The notes below the pieces were generated by a model, which did no database searches, had not been told where the DNA came from, and was given only the letters and a program-made list of their open reading frames with translations. Position numbers and translations under genes: made by a program. Positions 1-7,524 of a stretch of DNA of 21,003 bases are shown here, one piece after another; positions within the stretch are counted from its first letter, which is position 1; the number at the start of each line of letters is the position of its first letter. The DNA is taken from NCBI GenBank assembly GCA_900543525.1, contig UQRS01000037.1, positions 1 to 21,003 of the forward strand. The letters run 5' to 3'. Source of the stretch: an uncultured Oscillospiraceae bacterium (GTDB taxonomy: Bacteria > Bacillota > Clostridia > Oscillospirales > Acutalibacteraceae).

Positions 1-639
1 CTGGAATATATAGGCGCTAGCGCATTTCAAAATTGCCGTTCGTATAGGATCATTTTTCCGAACACGTTGAAATATATTGGAGACGATGCTTGTAGAGGAA
101 TGACAGGTCTGCTTAGTATGAATTGGGACGCAGATCTGGATGAGGATGATCCACTGAGTTATAATTTGCTTGTTATACCCGAAAGTGTAGAATATCTGGG
201 TGCAGGGGCTTTTGAGAACTGCAAATTTATGTGGTACGCGGTGGTGCTGTGCCCGGCTGCAAGCTACCATTTGTTTTGGGGCTGTAATAATTTGCTCGCT
301 GTTTTCTTTTCCGATCTTTGCGGAAAATCAAGTCCGTATATGTTTGGAAGTTATAGTTATGATATCCGTATACCGTCGCAGATCATAGGATATGACGGTA
401 CGTACGCCGAGCAATTTGCGCAGGATATGGGAGTGGAATTTATCAGCGTTGGCCGGCGGCCGGGCGACGTGGATTTGGATAACAAGCTGACCGTATCGGA
501 TGTGGTTACGTTAAGAAACCTGATTGCCGCAGATAACGCAAACGACGAACAGCAGAAGGTTGGCGATCTGGATAAAGATGGGGAGCTGACAGTCGCGGAC
601 GTCGTGGCCATGCGGCAGCGTATCATCCGGATCGGATAA
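1..639 (+). CDS. Secreted BspA-type leucine-rich-repeat protein with C-terminal dockerin (5' end outside window)
   Basis: The reading frame is open from the first base of the window, so the start and any signal peptide lie upstream; the ATG at 67 is internal. The visible 212 residues hold BspA/LRR_5-type repeats (pattern IG-x-x-AF-x-NC and IPESVEYLGAGAFENC), followed by the usual closing segment GYDGTYAEQFAQDMGVEF. From about base 463 to the stop lies a type I dockerin with two duplicated calcium loops, DVDLDNKLTVSD and DLDKDGELTVAD, each with Asp at loop positions 1, 3, 5 and 12 and followed by an amphipathic helix. Dockerins bind cohesins, so the protein is probably displayed extracellularly on a scaffoldin or cell-surface cohesin, where the LRRs would mediate binding. 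The next gene starts 14 bp downstream and is probably co-transcribed. Family assignment is strong; the ligand is unknown. Confidence 0.88.
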   Translation: MEYIGASAFQNCRSYRIIFPNTLKYIGDDACRGMTGLLSMNWDADLDEDDPLSYNLLVIPESVEYLGAGAFENCKFMWYAVVLCPAASYHLFWGCNNLLAVFFSDLCGKSSPYMFGSYSYDIRIPSQIIGYDGTYAEQFAQDMGVEFISVGRRPGDVDLDNKLTVSDVVTLRNLIAADNANDEQQKVGDLDKDGELTVADVVAMRQRIIRIG

Positions 640-653
640 AAGGAGGAACAAAA

Positions 654-1001
654 ATGAAAAAGTGGATTATCGGCATGTTGACTTTTATCAGTCTTTGTGT
701 TTTGGGAATGGCATATGCGTCTGCATGTCCCGTCATATCCGAGCCGGAGACACACCGTTTGTCCAATGGCTATACTATGACCGAAACGGCGTATGGTGAT
801 GAGTATTTGAATTACAGCGTTACAAAAGATGGATATGTTGTCAGGTTTGAAGATGGATTCTGGTATCATCAGACGGTTGCATCCTGCATGGAAAAGGGGG
901 TTAGGGCGGATAAGCTGGTATCTGCCGGTTTTCGTTATGGGATCGATCCTGTCCCTCCACTGGCGCTGAAGGAAGAAAATTGCAAAATTATGAAAATTTA
1001 A
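654..1001 (+). CDS. Short secreted protein resembling the N-terminal region of M6-family metalloproteases, truncated
   Basis: The start is set by a strong ribosome site (AAAGGAGG, about 8 bp before the ATG). Residues 1-24 form a signal peptide: MKKW, a hydrophobic core, then a cut near AYASA. The mature part contains LSNGYTMTETAYGDEYLNYS followed by TKDGYVVRFEDGFWYHQ. This resembles the conserved segment just after the signal peptide in M6/immune-inhibitor-A-like proteases (G-D-E-Y-x-x-Y-x-x-T-x-D-G-Y). The protein ends at 115 residues with no HExxH zinc site and no catalytic domain, whereas family members are several hundred residues long. It is therefore probably a truncated remnant, though it could be a free-standing small secreted protein. 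It follows the dockerin gene by 14 bp. The M6 resemblance rests on pattern recognition only. Confidence 0.6.
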   Translation: MKKWIIGMLTFISLCVLGMAYASACPVISEPETHRLSNGYTMTETAYGDEYLNYSVTKDGYVVRFEDGFWYHQTVASCMEKGVRADKLVSAGFRYGIDPVPPLALKEENCKIMKI

Positions 1002-1023
1002 ATTATCGTCAAACTATTGCTGA

Positions 1024-1248
1024 AAATCGGGCAGCAGCACAGCCTGCCGCCGCTCTTTAAAGCATGATCCGGTGGAGAAAACGGAGGCTTACCTCGCCGC
1101 GATTGACGCGGTAGAGGAACAAATCGACAAGGAGAGAACGACCGACCTCTGCTTAGAATATTGGAGTCTGAAAACGCGGCTTCTGTACGAGCGGGGGATC
1201 CTCTGGCAATCTCCGGCGGCGCTGAATCCACGGGTTCTGTTCGACTGA
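1024..1248 (+). pseudogene. Remnant or start-less small coding region, unknown family
   Basis: The frame runs from a stop at 1021 to the TGA at 1246 and has no ATG; the only candidate start is a GTG at 1072 without a good ribosome site. From 1069 it reads like genuine protein: PVEKTEAYLAAIDAVEEQ, then LCLEYWSLKTRLLYERGI, then a conserved-looking end SPAALNPRVLFD. I have the impression that small clostridial hypothetical proteins share this kind of ending (YW...RG-x-x-W-x-SPAELNP-x-V-x-FD), but I cannot verify it. Just upstream the +1 frame reads LKIGQQHSLPPLFKA, which also looks protein-like and suggests a frameshifted or 5'-deleted gene. A good terminator follows at 1303, which supports a real former transcription unit. 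The function is unknown. Confidence 0.45.
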
Positions 1249-1302
1249 AAACCGAGTGTATAAAGCCGGTGGGGATTGAATCTTGCCGCCCGCCGGCATA
1301 AT

Positions 1303-1330
1303 AACAGCGCAGCCGCTGTTTTGCTTTTTT
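1303..1330 (+). terminator. Rho-independent terminator
   Basis: A perfect 7-bp stem, AACAGCG / CGCTGTT, with loop CAGC is followed directly by a T-rich run (TTGCTTTTTT). It lies 55 bp after the remnant frame ending at 1248 and ahead of the DedA gene, so it closes the leftmost transcription unit. Confidence 0.75.
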
Positions 1331-1497
1331 GCAAGGACAGCAGCTGCGCTTTCATGTTACGGTGCGTCGCCCTTAAATCCTGTATACAGAAAAGGGAGAA
1401 AACCTTTTTTCTGGGTAGGGACGAAAATGCCCGGCGCTGCTTCTATTTTCCCCGGGGCGGGGCATATATTCTATAAAAACGAGGGGCGGCGTTCGGT

Positions 1498-2160
1498 ATG
1501 CAGGAGACGATTATTGCCATCATAGAACAGTGGAGTTATCTTGGCGTAACCTTTCTGATCGCTGTGGAGAATCTGTTCCCGCCCATCCCGTCGGAGGTGA
1601 TCCTGACCTTCAGCGGGTTTATGACGGTCAAAACAAATCTGAGTGTGGCGGGCGTGATCGCCTGTGCGACCGCCGGGTCGGTGATCGGCGCGATTGCCCT
1701 CTACTACCTCGGTAAGCTGCTGAAAAAGGATCGGCTGAAGCAGCTGGTTTCGGGGCGGACAGGGAGGATTCTGCGCGTCCGGCCGGAGGATATCGAAAAT
1801 GCGGTCGGCCGGTTTTATCTGAACGGGCCGCGGACGGTCTTTTTCTGCCGGTTCGTGCCAATCATACGCAGCCTGATCTCCATCCCGGCCGGCATTGCAG
1901 AGATGAACATGCCGGTATTTCTGCTTTACACCACCCTCGGCTCGGTCATCTGGAATCTTGTGCTCGTCCTCCTCGGCCGGGGGGTCGGCGCCAATTGGGA
2001 AGGTATCGTTGCCGTCTTTGATAAATATTCTCAGCTGACCGGGGCGGTTCTGCTTCTTGCACTGGCGGTGGGAATTTTCCTGTTTTACCGAAAACGCCGG
2101 AGGAAAAGGCCTTCGCCCCGGGGAATGTCGGAGGCGGCAGTGCAAAAATCCTCCCGGTAG
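1498..2160 (+). CDS. DedA-family (SNARE-associated/VTT) integral membrane protein
   Basis: This 220-residue protein has the DedA-family length and layout. It starts with a re-entrant/TM segment carrying ENLFPPIPSEVIL (residues 24-36), then a TM region at about 48-72. A cytoplasmic stretch follows, and then the family hallmark FCRFVPIIRSLISIPAGIAEM (116-136), with the conserved Arg and Pro-x-x-Arg residues. It ends with two more hydrophobic spans (about 140-161 and 180-197) and a basic tail. DedA proteins act in the cytoplasmic membrane; known members support proton-motive-force homeostasis and undecaprenyl-phosphate or phospholipid flipping. Which of these applies here cannot be read from the sequence. 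The ATG lies about 9 bp after a GAGGGG-type ribosome site. The gene stands alone between two terminators. Confidence 0.92.
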   Translation: MQETIIAIIEQWSYLGVTFLIAVENLFPPIPSEVILTFSGFMTVKTNLSVAGVIACATAGSVIGAIALYYLGKLLKKDRLKQLVSGRTGRILRVRPEDIENAVGRFYLNGPRTVFFCRFVPIIRSLISIPAGIAEMNMPVFLLYTTLGSVIWNLVLVLLGRGVGANWEGIVAVFDKYSQLTGAVLLLALAVGIFLFYRKRRRKRPSPRGMSEAAVQKSSR

Positions 2161-2191
2161 GAAGGGGCGGCATATCTCCCGGATATAAGCC

Positions 2192-2243
2192 AAAACGCCC
2201 CCCTGCCGGTTTTACAGCAGGGGACGTTTTCATTGTCTTTTTT
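2192..2243 (+). terminator. Terminator after the DedA gene, possibly bidirectional
   Basis: The arms AAAACGCCCCCCTGC and GCAGGGGACGTTTT pair with one bulge around a 10-nt loop. A T-rich tract (CATTGTCTTTTTT) follows on the plus strand. Read from the minus strand the hairpin is followed only by TTTTGG, so its use by the convergent rnf operon is uncertain. Confidence 0.75.
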
Positions 2244-2355
2244 AAAAAGAGGCTTGCCGAGGCGCCTTATAGTAAGGGGAAAAGCCCCGGCCTTATACAA
2301 TGCTTCCCGTGCCGCTCGCGGCGCCGCAGCGCGCGGGGGGGCAGAGGAAAGAAGG

Positions 2356-2370
2356 GAGGGCTGCGCCCTC
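2356..2370 (-). terminator. Hairpin just after rnfB, candidate terminator of the rnf operon
   Basis: A perfect 6-bp stem GAGGGC / GCCCTC with a 3-nt loop begins 4 bp after the rnfB stop codon. On the minus strand it is followed by a pyrimidine-rich stretch (CCTTCTTTCC) rather than a pure T-run, so termination strength is uncertain. Confidence 0.4.
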
Positions 2371-2374
2371 ACAC

Positions 2375-3187
2375 TCAGGCGGTTTTTACCACCGGGCCAA
2401 ACTCGGTATGCTCAATGCATTTCCGCGGGCAGACCGAGGCGCAGGTGCCGCAGCCGGTACATTTCTCAAGATCCACCCGAGCCAGGTTATCCTCCACATG
2501 AATGGCGTCGGCAGGACATTTTTTCTCACACATATGGCAGCCGATGCAGCTGACCTTGCACACCTTGTTGGCCGCAGCGCCCTTGTCGGTGTTGGAGCAG
2601 CGTACCGCCGCGCCGCGCTCGGCCGGCAGCACCTCGATGATCCCCTTGGGGCAGACGGCGGCACATTTGCCGCAGCCGGCGCAAAGCAGCGGATTCACCC
2701 GTGCCAGCCCGTCGATGACCGCGATCGCGTCATAGTCGCAGGCCTTCACACAGTCGCCAAAGCCGACGCAGCCGAAGGTGCAGCTTCCCGGGCCGCCGAA
2801 CAGCGCGGCCGCGGCGGCGCAGCTCTCCAGCCCCTTGTAGTTCAGCTTGCTGCCGCAGCGCTCGCAGTCGCCCGCGCAGTGCACAAAGGCCTCCCGCTTT
2901 TCAAAGGATGCCTCCACCCCGCAGATTTCCGCCAGCGCGGACGCTGTCGCCGCGCCGCCCGGCGCGCAGAGGTTGGGCGCCGCCTCCCCATTCGAGAGGG
3001 CTTCGGCATAGCCGTCACAGCCCGAAAATCCGCAAGCGCCGCAGTTGGCGCCCGGCAGACATTCGCGCAGCTTGACCGTTTTCTCCGACACGGGAACCGA
3101 GAGAAGCACCGAGGCAACGGTCAGTCCGATGCCAAGCAGCAGTCCGATGCCCGAGACGAGCAAAACCGCAAATAAAATCGGATTCAT
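2375..3187 (-). CDS. rnfB: Rnf electron transport complex subunit B (polyferredoxin)
   Basis: RnfB carries electrons from reduced ferredoxin into the membrane Rnf complex (ferredoxin:NAD+ oxidoreductase, Na+ or H+ translocating). The 270-residue protein has one N-terminal TM helix (about 4-30). The RnfB/NqrB-type cluster domain follows, with C43, C49, C52 and C57 in LRECLPGANCGACGFSGCDG and a further C74. Next come Cys-rich cluster motifs: C136/140/146/150, C169/172/175/179 (CAGCGKCAAVCP), C214/217/220/224 (CIGCHMCEKKCP) and C243/246/249/253 (CTGCGTCASVCP). The start is supported by GAGGAGG 8 bp before the ATG. It is the last gene of the operon, 17 bp after rnfA, as in clostridial rnfCDGEAB clusters. 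Confidence 0.97.
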   Translation of the reverse strand: MNPILFAVLLVSGIGLLLGIGLTVASVLLSVPVSEKTVKLRECLPGANCGACGFSGCDGYAEALSNGEAAPNLCAPGGAATASALAEICGVEASFEKREAFVHCAGDCERCGSKLNYKGLESCAAAAALFGGPGSCTFGCVGFGDCVKACDYDAIAVIDGLARVNPLLCAGCGKCAAVCPKGIIEVLPAERGAAVRCSNTDKGAAANKVCKVSCIGCHMCEKKCPADAIHVEDNLARVDLEKCTGCGTCASVCPRKCIEHTEFGPVVKTA

Positions 3188-3204
3188 AAAGATTGCCTCC
3201 TCTC

Positions 3205-3795
3205 TCAGACGATCCCGGCAAAGCCGAGGAAGGACAAGGACACGATCGCCGCCGAAATCAGGGTGATCGGCAGCCCCTGCAGGGGCTTCGGAATGTCGCA
3301 GGCCTCCAGCCTCGACCGGACGCCGGCGAACAGCACCATGGCAAGCATAAAGCCGAGTCCCGCGCCGAGCGCGTTGAAAATGGCCAGCCCAAAGCTTGTA
3401 ATCCGCTCGTTGGTGAAGTTGAGCATGGTGATGCCCAGCACGGCGCAGTTGGTGGTAATCAGCGGAAGGTAGATGCCCAGCGCCTTATAAATCGGCGGAA
3501 CAAATTTTTTCAGGATAATTTCCACCAGCTGAACCAGCGCCGCGATAATCAGGATGAACACGATGGTCTGCAAATAGGCGAGGCCGTTCGGTTCCAGCAG
3601 GTAGGCATAGATGGGGTAGGTCGCGATGGTCGACAGCACCATGACGAAAATGACCGCCAGACTCATACTCAGCGCTGTGTCGGTTTTCTTCGATACGCCG
3701 AGGAAGGGGCAAATTCCAAGAAATCTGGAAAGCACCATGTTTTCGGTCAGGATGCCGGCCAGCAGAACCGGAATTACGGATTTCAAAAATTCCAT
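3205..3795 (-). CDS. rnfA: Rnf electron transport complex subunit A
   Basis: This 196-residue, highly hydrophobic protein has about six TM helices and matches RnfA throughout. It has the opening ILTENMVLSRFLGICPFLGVS, a mid-protein helix with ALGIYLPLITTNCAVLG, and the C-terminal LQGLPITLISAAIVSLSFLGF. The LGICPFLG and TTNCAVLG cysteines, one in each inverted half, are those thought to bind the intramembrane iron-sulfur cluster shared with RnfE. The start codon overlaps the rnfE stop by one base (TGATG), pointing to translational coupling. It forms the membrane core with RnfE and RnfD. Confidence 0.97.
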   Translation of the reverse strand: MEFLKSVIPVLLAGILTENMVLSRFLGICPFLGVSKKTDTALSMSLAVIFVMVLSTIATYPIYAYLLEPNGLAYLQTIVFILIIAALVQLVEIILKKFVPPIYKALGIYLPLITTNCAVLGITMLNFTNERITSFGLAIFNALGAGLGFMLAMVLFAGVRSRLEACDIPKPLQGLPITLISAAIVSLSFLGFAGIV

Positions 3796-4607
3796 CAGTC
3801 CTGCACCTCACTTTCCGAAGCCTTTGCCGCGTCGGGAGATTTTCGGTCGTCCGCGTCTGCAGGGGCGGAGGAGGCATCGGCTGCATCCGGCGCGTCCTCT
3901 TTATATTCCGACATGCCGCAGGCAGCGCAGCCGCCCTCTCCACAGCCGGGGCAGTTCTCGCACCCCATGGAGTCGACCGGCTTTTTGCCCATGCGGCGGG
4001 CGAGGGCGTTGGCCAACGCCACCAGCACGCCAAAGACGAAGAAGCCGCCGGGCGGCAGAATGGCGATAATCATCGGATCAATAAAGGCGGAGGTCACCGG
4101 CAGTCCGAAGATCGTGCCGGCGCCGATCATCTCCCGAATGGCGCCCATCAGGACAAGGGTGGCGGTAAAGCCGATGCCCATGCCCAGCGCGTCGAGGATG
4201 GAGGGCAGCAGGGTGTTCTTGCTTGCGAACATCTCCGCCCGGGCCAGAATAATGCAGTTGACCACGATCAGGGGGAGGTAGATGCCCAGCGACGCGTCGA
4301 TCGCCGGGGCAAAGGCCTTCACCAGCATCTGCACGACCGTGACAAAGCCGGCGATGATGGTGATATAAGCCGGGATCCGCACCCGGTCGGGTATAATTTT
4401 CCGCAAAAGCGAGATGGCAATATTCGAGCCGAGCAGCACCAGCGTTGCAGCAACGCCCATGCCGATGCCGTTGATCGCGGCGGTTGTGACGGCCAGCGTG
4501 GGGCAGGTGCCCAGCACCAGGCGGAGAACCGGGTTCTCCCGCACGATGCCGGCCGTAAAAATCCTGCCGTATTCAGGCTTTGCCTTGCCTTCCTTTGTTT
4601 TAGCCAT
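3795..4607 (-). CDS. rnfE: Rnf electron transport complex subunit E, with Cys-rich C-terminal extension
   Basis: The start is placed at 4607 (MAKTKEGKAK) because GGAGGT lies 8 bp upstream; a longer frame reaches 4631 but lacks a comparable site. Residues 15-205 are the RnfE membrane domain, with VRENPVLRLVLGTCPTLAVT and LGIYLPLIVVNCIILARAE, the paired helices that mirror RnfA, and their conserved cysteines. After the last helix (about 183-204) there is a 66-residue hydrophilic extension. It carries five cysteines in CENCPGCGEGGCAAC (216-230), then an acidic Ala/Asp/Ser-rich tail. The extension looks able to bind a metal or cluster, but its role is unknown. The gene overlaps rnfG by 8 bp and rnfA by 1 bp. 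Confidence 0.95.
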   Translation of the reverse strand: MAKTKEGKAKPEYGRIFTAGIVRENPVLRLVLGTCPTLAVTTAAINGIGMGVAATLVLLGSNIAISLLRKIIPDRVRIPAYITIIAGFVTVVQMLVKAFAPAIDASLGIYLPLIVVNCIILARAEMFASKNTLLPSILDALGMGIGFTATLVLMGAIREMIGAGTIFGLPVTSAFIDPMIIAILPPGGFFVFGVLVALANALARRMGKKPVDSMGCENCPGCGEGGCAACGMSEYKEDAPDAADASSAPADADDRKSPDAAKASESEVQD

Positions 4608-5157
4608 TGCCGACCACCTCCAATGCATCAAAATAATCCAGAGCCGTGTTCACTGCGCTGACCACCGCGCGGGAGGTTATGGTCGCCCCGGTCAGAGCGT
4701 CCACCTCGCCGCCGTCCTTGGAGACGGCCAGCTCTCCGGATTTTCCGGCGAACTGGTTCCACCAGTCGGCCTTCAGCGCGTTCGCGCCGAGTCCGGGTGT
4801 CTCGTCCGAGGCGGACAGCACCTCCATCGAAAGGATGGCGCCATCCTTTCCCACGGCCGTCATGACCGAGACGCTGCCGCCATAGCCGCGCCCGGCGGTG
4901 ATAAAGACATAGCCGGCCACCTTCCCGTTTTGCAGGGCAGTGTAATAGGTAAAGCTTTGGCCGTCCAGCTCGCCGCTTTCCTCCTCGAACCGGTCGGCCG
5001 GGAGAAGACGGGTCATCGCTTCGGCCTGGGTTTTGGCCTCCAGCTCGGCGATTTTGTCCTTGGTTGCGGCGTTGGTTACCGCAAGCACGGAGGTAATCAC
5101 AACGCAGATGATAAACAGAACCAGCGGCGGCAAGAGAATATTTTTGAACTTATTCAT
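4600..5157 (-). CDS. rnfG: Rnf electron transport complex subunit G (covalent FMN protein)
   Basis: The protein has 185 residues from the ATG at 5157 (MNKFKNILLPP). One N-terminal TM anchor (about 8-28) is followed by an extracytoplasmic FMN-binding domain. The flavinylation motif DALTGATITS at 153-162 matches the D-x-x-S/T-G-A-T pattern modified by ApbE, making T159 the probable covalent FMN site. RGYGGSVSVM and SDETPGLGA are further family landmarks. It passes electrons within the Rnf complex. It overlaps rnfD by 8 bp. No apbE gene is visible in this window, so the flavin transferase must be encoded elsewhere. A longer frame to 5220 lies inside rnfD and is not supported. Confidence 0.96.
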   Translation of the reverse strand: MNKFKNILLPPLVLFIICVVITSVLAVTNAATKDKIAELEAKTQAEAMTRLLPADRFEEESGELDGQSFTYYTALQNGKVAGYVFITAGRGYGGSVSVMTAVGKDGAILSMEVLSASDETPGLGANALKADWWNQFAGKSGELAVSKDGGEVDALTGATITSRAVVSAVNTALDYFDALEVVGNG

Positions 5158-6079
5158 CCTTTGCACCCTCCCATCCGAAGGGCTTCGGCGCGCAAAGCCG
5201 GTTGATATACGGTACAACAATGTTCATGACCAGAATCGAGTAGGAGACCCCCTCGGGCAGAGAACCGAACTGCCGGATGACGGCGGTAATCACGCCGCAC
5301 CCGATGGCATAGATCGCCTTACCTTTGGTGGTGGCCGGGCTGGTCACATAGTCGGTCGCCATGAAGATGGCTCCGAGCAGAAGGCCGCCGGTCAGGATGT
5401 GGAAGAGCGGATTTTCTCCAAAAGCCCACATCAGCAGCCCGGTTGTCCCGATGAAGCAAAGGGGAATCACCGGCGTGATGACCCTCCGCACGACGAGGTA
5501 GATTCCGCCGAGCAGCAGGGCGAGGGCGTAGGTCTCTCCGATACAGCCGCCCTTGTAGCCGAGCAGAAGCTGCTGCAGCGTGAATTCTCCGCCCCCGGCG
5601 AGGGGTGTGGCGGTTGTGACCGCGTCGGCCGCGTTGAGCCAGGCGAAGGGCGCGTCCCAGGTAGTCATGGCGGTCGGGAAGGAGACCATCAGCACAATTC
5701 TTCCGGTGATGGCGGGGTTGGCAAAATTCTGCCCCAGGCCGCCGAAAAGCTGCTTGACAATCACGATGGAGATGACGCTGCCGAGCATGCCCATCCACAG
5801 CGGAAGGGAGGGCGGCAGACATAGCGCCAGCAAAAGTCCGGTCACCGCCGCCGACAGATCCTTTGTAGAGTTCGGCTTTTTCAGAATGCGGCAGCAGATG
5901 TATTCGGAAAGGACGGCCGACGCGATGCAGACCAGAATCAGCAGCGCCGCCCGCGGGCCGAAGAGGACGATGCCCGCGATCGAAGCGGGAATCAGGGAGA
6001 TCAGCACGTCCAGCATAATGCCCGAGGTGGTATCCTTATGCCGAAAATGCGGAGAAGAGGAAACGATCAGTCCGTTCAT
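5150..6079 (-). CDS. rnfD: Rnf electron transport complex subunit D (membrane FMN protein)
   Basis: The start is the ATG at 6079 (MNGLIVSSSPHFRHKDTT, a typical RnfD beginning). Its first bases overlap the rnfC TGA (ATGA, 4 bp), and a GAAAGGCGGG ribosome site lies upstream. The product is 309 residues, with about eight to ten TM helices. Landmarks are GGLGQNFANPAITGR (113-127) and the flavinylation motif DAVTTATPLAGG (152-163). T158 aligns with the covalently FMN-bound Thr of RnfD/NqrB (SGATP-type), and IFMATDYVTSPAT lies near the C-terminus. RnfD is a central membrane subunit that relays electrons coupled to ion transport. Confidence 0.97.
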   Translation of the reverse strand: MNGLIVSSSPHFRHKDTTSGIMLDVLISLIPASIAGIVLFGPRAALLILVCIASAVLSEYICCRILKKPNSTKDLSAAVTGLLLALCLPPSLPLWMGMLGSVISIVIVKQLFGGLGQNFANPAITGRIVLMVSFPTAMTTWDAPFAWLNAADAVTTATPLAGGGEFTLQQLLLGYKGGCIGETYALALLLGGIYLVVRRVITPVIPLCFIGTTGLLMWAFGENPLFHILTGGLLLGAIFMATDYVTSPATTKGKAIYAIGCGVITAVIRQFGSLPEGVSYSILVMNIVVPYINRLCAPKPFGWEGAKDE

Positions 6080-7425
6080 TTTTTCGCACCCGCCTTTCTG
6101 ACTTTGCCCTTGGCCAGGCGCATTGACTGTACAAGCTGCCGCTTGGCCGGGCAGATATAGGAGCAGCTTCCGCATTCGATGCAGTACATGACCCCCAGCT
6201 TATCGAGGGCGGCCGCGTCGCCGCCGGTTTTCAGTGCCGTTTCGACTACGGCGGGCTGAAGCTGCATAGGACATCCCCGGATGCAGCGTCCGCAGCGGAT
6301 ACAGGGCGTGCTCTCGGGCACGGCGGCGGCCGCCGCGTCAAAGGCCAGAATGGCGTTATTCTGCTTGAGGATGGGCAGGGTGTCGTCCATCACGGCAAAG
6401 CCCATCATCGGGCCGCCGGTGATCAGCTTCTCCGGTGCGCAGGCGTAGCCGCCGCAGAATTCGATCACGTCCCGGATGGAGGCGCCGATCGGAACCTCCA
6501 CATTCATCGGATGGGCGATGGCCGGGCCGTCCACCGTCAGCCGCTTGGTCACAAGCGGCATGCCGGTGCGTATGTATCGGTTGAGGAAGGAGATGCTGGT
6601 GATGTTCATAACCACACACCCGACGTCGGCCGGCAGCTTGCCGAGCGGCTGCTTGCGGTCGGTCGCGGTGTAGATCAGCACCTTCTCCGCCCCCTGCGGG
6701 TACTGCGATTTCAGCTGCAGCAGGTTGACCGAGTCATTGATGTCCCGTTTGTCGGCAGCAATTTCGTGGAGAATGCGGATCGCCTCCGGCTTGTTGTCCT
6801 CGACGCCGATGATGACCCGATCGAAGCCCATCAGCTCCTTGATGCGATAGACCCCCTCCATAATATCGTCGGCATGCTCGATACATTCCCGATAGTCGGC
6901 GGTGATGTACGGCTCGCATTCCGCACCGTTGATGATGAGGGTGTCCAGCTTGGTGCCCGGCTTCGGACTCAGCTTGACGTGGGCGGGGAAGCCTGCGCCG
7001 CCCAGTCCGACAAGGCCCGACGCGCGCGCGGCGGCCACCAGCTCCTCCGTTGAGGAGACGGGGTGCGGCTGAATCGAGGGGTCGGGAGTCATCTTCCCGT
7101 CGGAGGTAATCTCTACCGCCGGACATTTCGCCCCGGTGGGGAGCAGCACCTCCACGATGCCGGTAACCGTGCCGGATACGCTGGCATGGATCGGCGCGCA
7201 GACATAGGCGTCGTTGTCCCCGACGATCTGTCCGACAAAGACTGTATCGCCTTTTTTAACCACCGGCTTACAGGGCGCACCGATATGCTGTTGCATACAG
7301 ATGGTGACCTTTTCGGGCGGCGGCATGACCACGGTAGCGCAGTCGGCGGTGTTTTTAAAATGTCCGGGATGGACGCCGCCGTGAATCTGCGCCGCGGCTT
7401 TTACCACGGCTGTTTGATTTTGCAT
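6076..7425 (-). CDS. rnfC: Rnf electron transport complex subunit C (NADH/FMN-binding, 2x[4Fe-4S])
   Basis: RnfC is the cytoplasmic subunit where NAD+ is reduced. Of the 449 residues, 16-75 form the N-terminal RnfC domain (HGGVHPGHFKNTAD, then a biotinyl-like fold). Residues 139-151 (GLGGAGFPAHVKL) and 166-173 (NGAECEPY) belong to the FMN/NADH-binding fold related to Complex I 51K. A SLBB-like region follows, then two [4Fe-4S] motifs at C375/378/381/385 (CIRCGRCIRGCP) and C415/418/421/425 (CIECGSCSYICP). The tail is basic. I choose the ATG at 7425 (AGAGG about 11 bp upstream) over a TTG at 7461. It is the first gene of the operon; order C-D-G-E-A-B is canonical. Confidence 0.96.
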   Translation of the reverse strand: MQNQTAVVKAAAQIHGGVHPGHFKNTADCATVVMPPPEKVTICMQQHIGAPCKPVVKKGDTVFVGQIVGDNDAYVCAPIHASVSGTVTGIVEVLLPTGAKCPAVEITSDGKMTPDPSIQPHPVSSTEELVAAARASGLVGLGGAGFPAHVKLSPKPGTKLDTLIINGAECEPYITADYRECIEHADDIMEGVYRIKELMGFDRVIIGVEDNKPEAIRILHEIAADKRDINDSVNLLQLKSQYPQGAEKVLIYTATDRKQPLGKLPADVGCVVMNITSISFLNRYIRTGMPLVTKRLTVDGPAIAHPMNVEVPIGASIRDVIEFCGGYACAPEKLITGGPMMGFAVMDDTLPILKQNNAILAFDAAAAAVPESTPCIRCGRCIRGCPMQLQPAVVETALKTGGDAAALDKLGVMYCIECGSCSYICPAKRQLVQSMRLAKGKVRKAGAKK

Positions 7426-7463
7426 ATGCACTAAAGCCTCTTTTCCATTTAAAAAGCGCAAAG

Positions 7464-7507
7464 AGTGCAGAATACGGGAGGATTATAAAGTCCCGGTTTT
7501 TTGCACT
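7464..7507 (-). promoter_or_regulatory. Promoter with overlapping palindrome upstream of rnfC
   Basis: On the minus strand a perfect TATAAT lies at 7487-7482. A -35 box at 17 bp is poor (GCAAGT), as expected for an activated or regulated promoter. The box sits in the loop of a long inverted repeat: AGTGCA at 7464 pairs with TGCACT ending at 7507, and pairing continues inward to GGGA / TCCC with one mismatch and one bulge (about 16 pairs). The predicted start near 7475 gives a leader of about 50 nt. The palindrome could be an operator or a leader hairpin. Confidence 0.5.
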
Positions 7508-7524
7508 TGCCTTTTCATAAAATG

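Noticed and set aside
2300..4281. Long plus-strand frames (2300-3175 and 3193-4281)
   Set aside because: They are antisense to rnfB, rnfA and rnfE, which are unambiguous; low-complexity translations.
7426..7461. Longer rnfC start at a TTG (7461)
   Set aside because: A TTG start without a good ribosome site is less likely than the ATG at 7425, after which homologous sequence begins.
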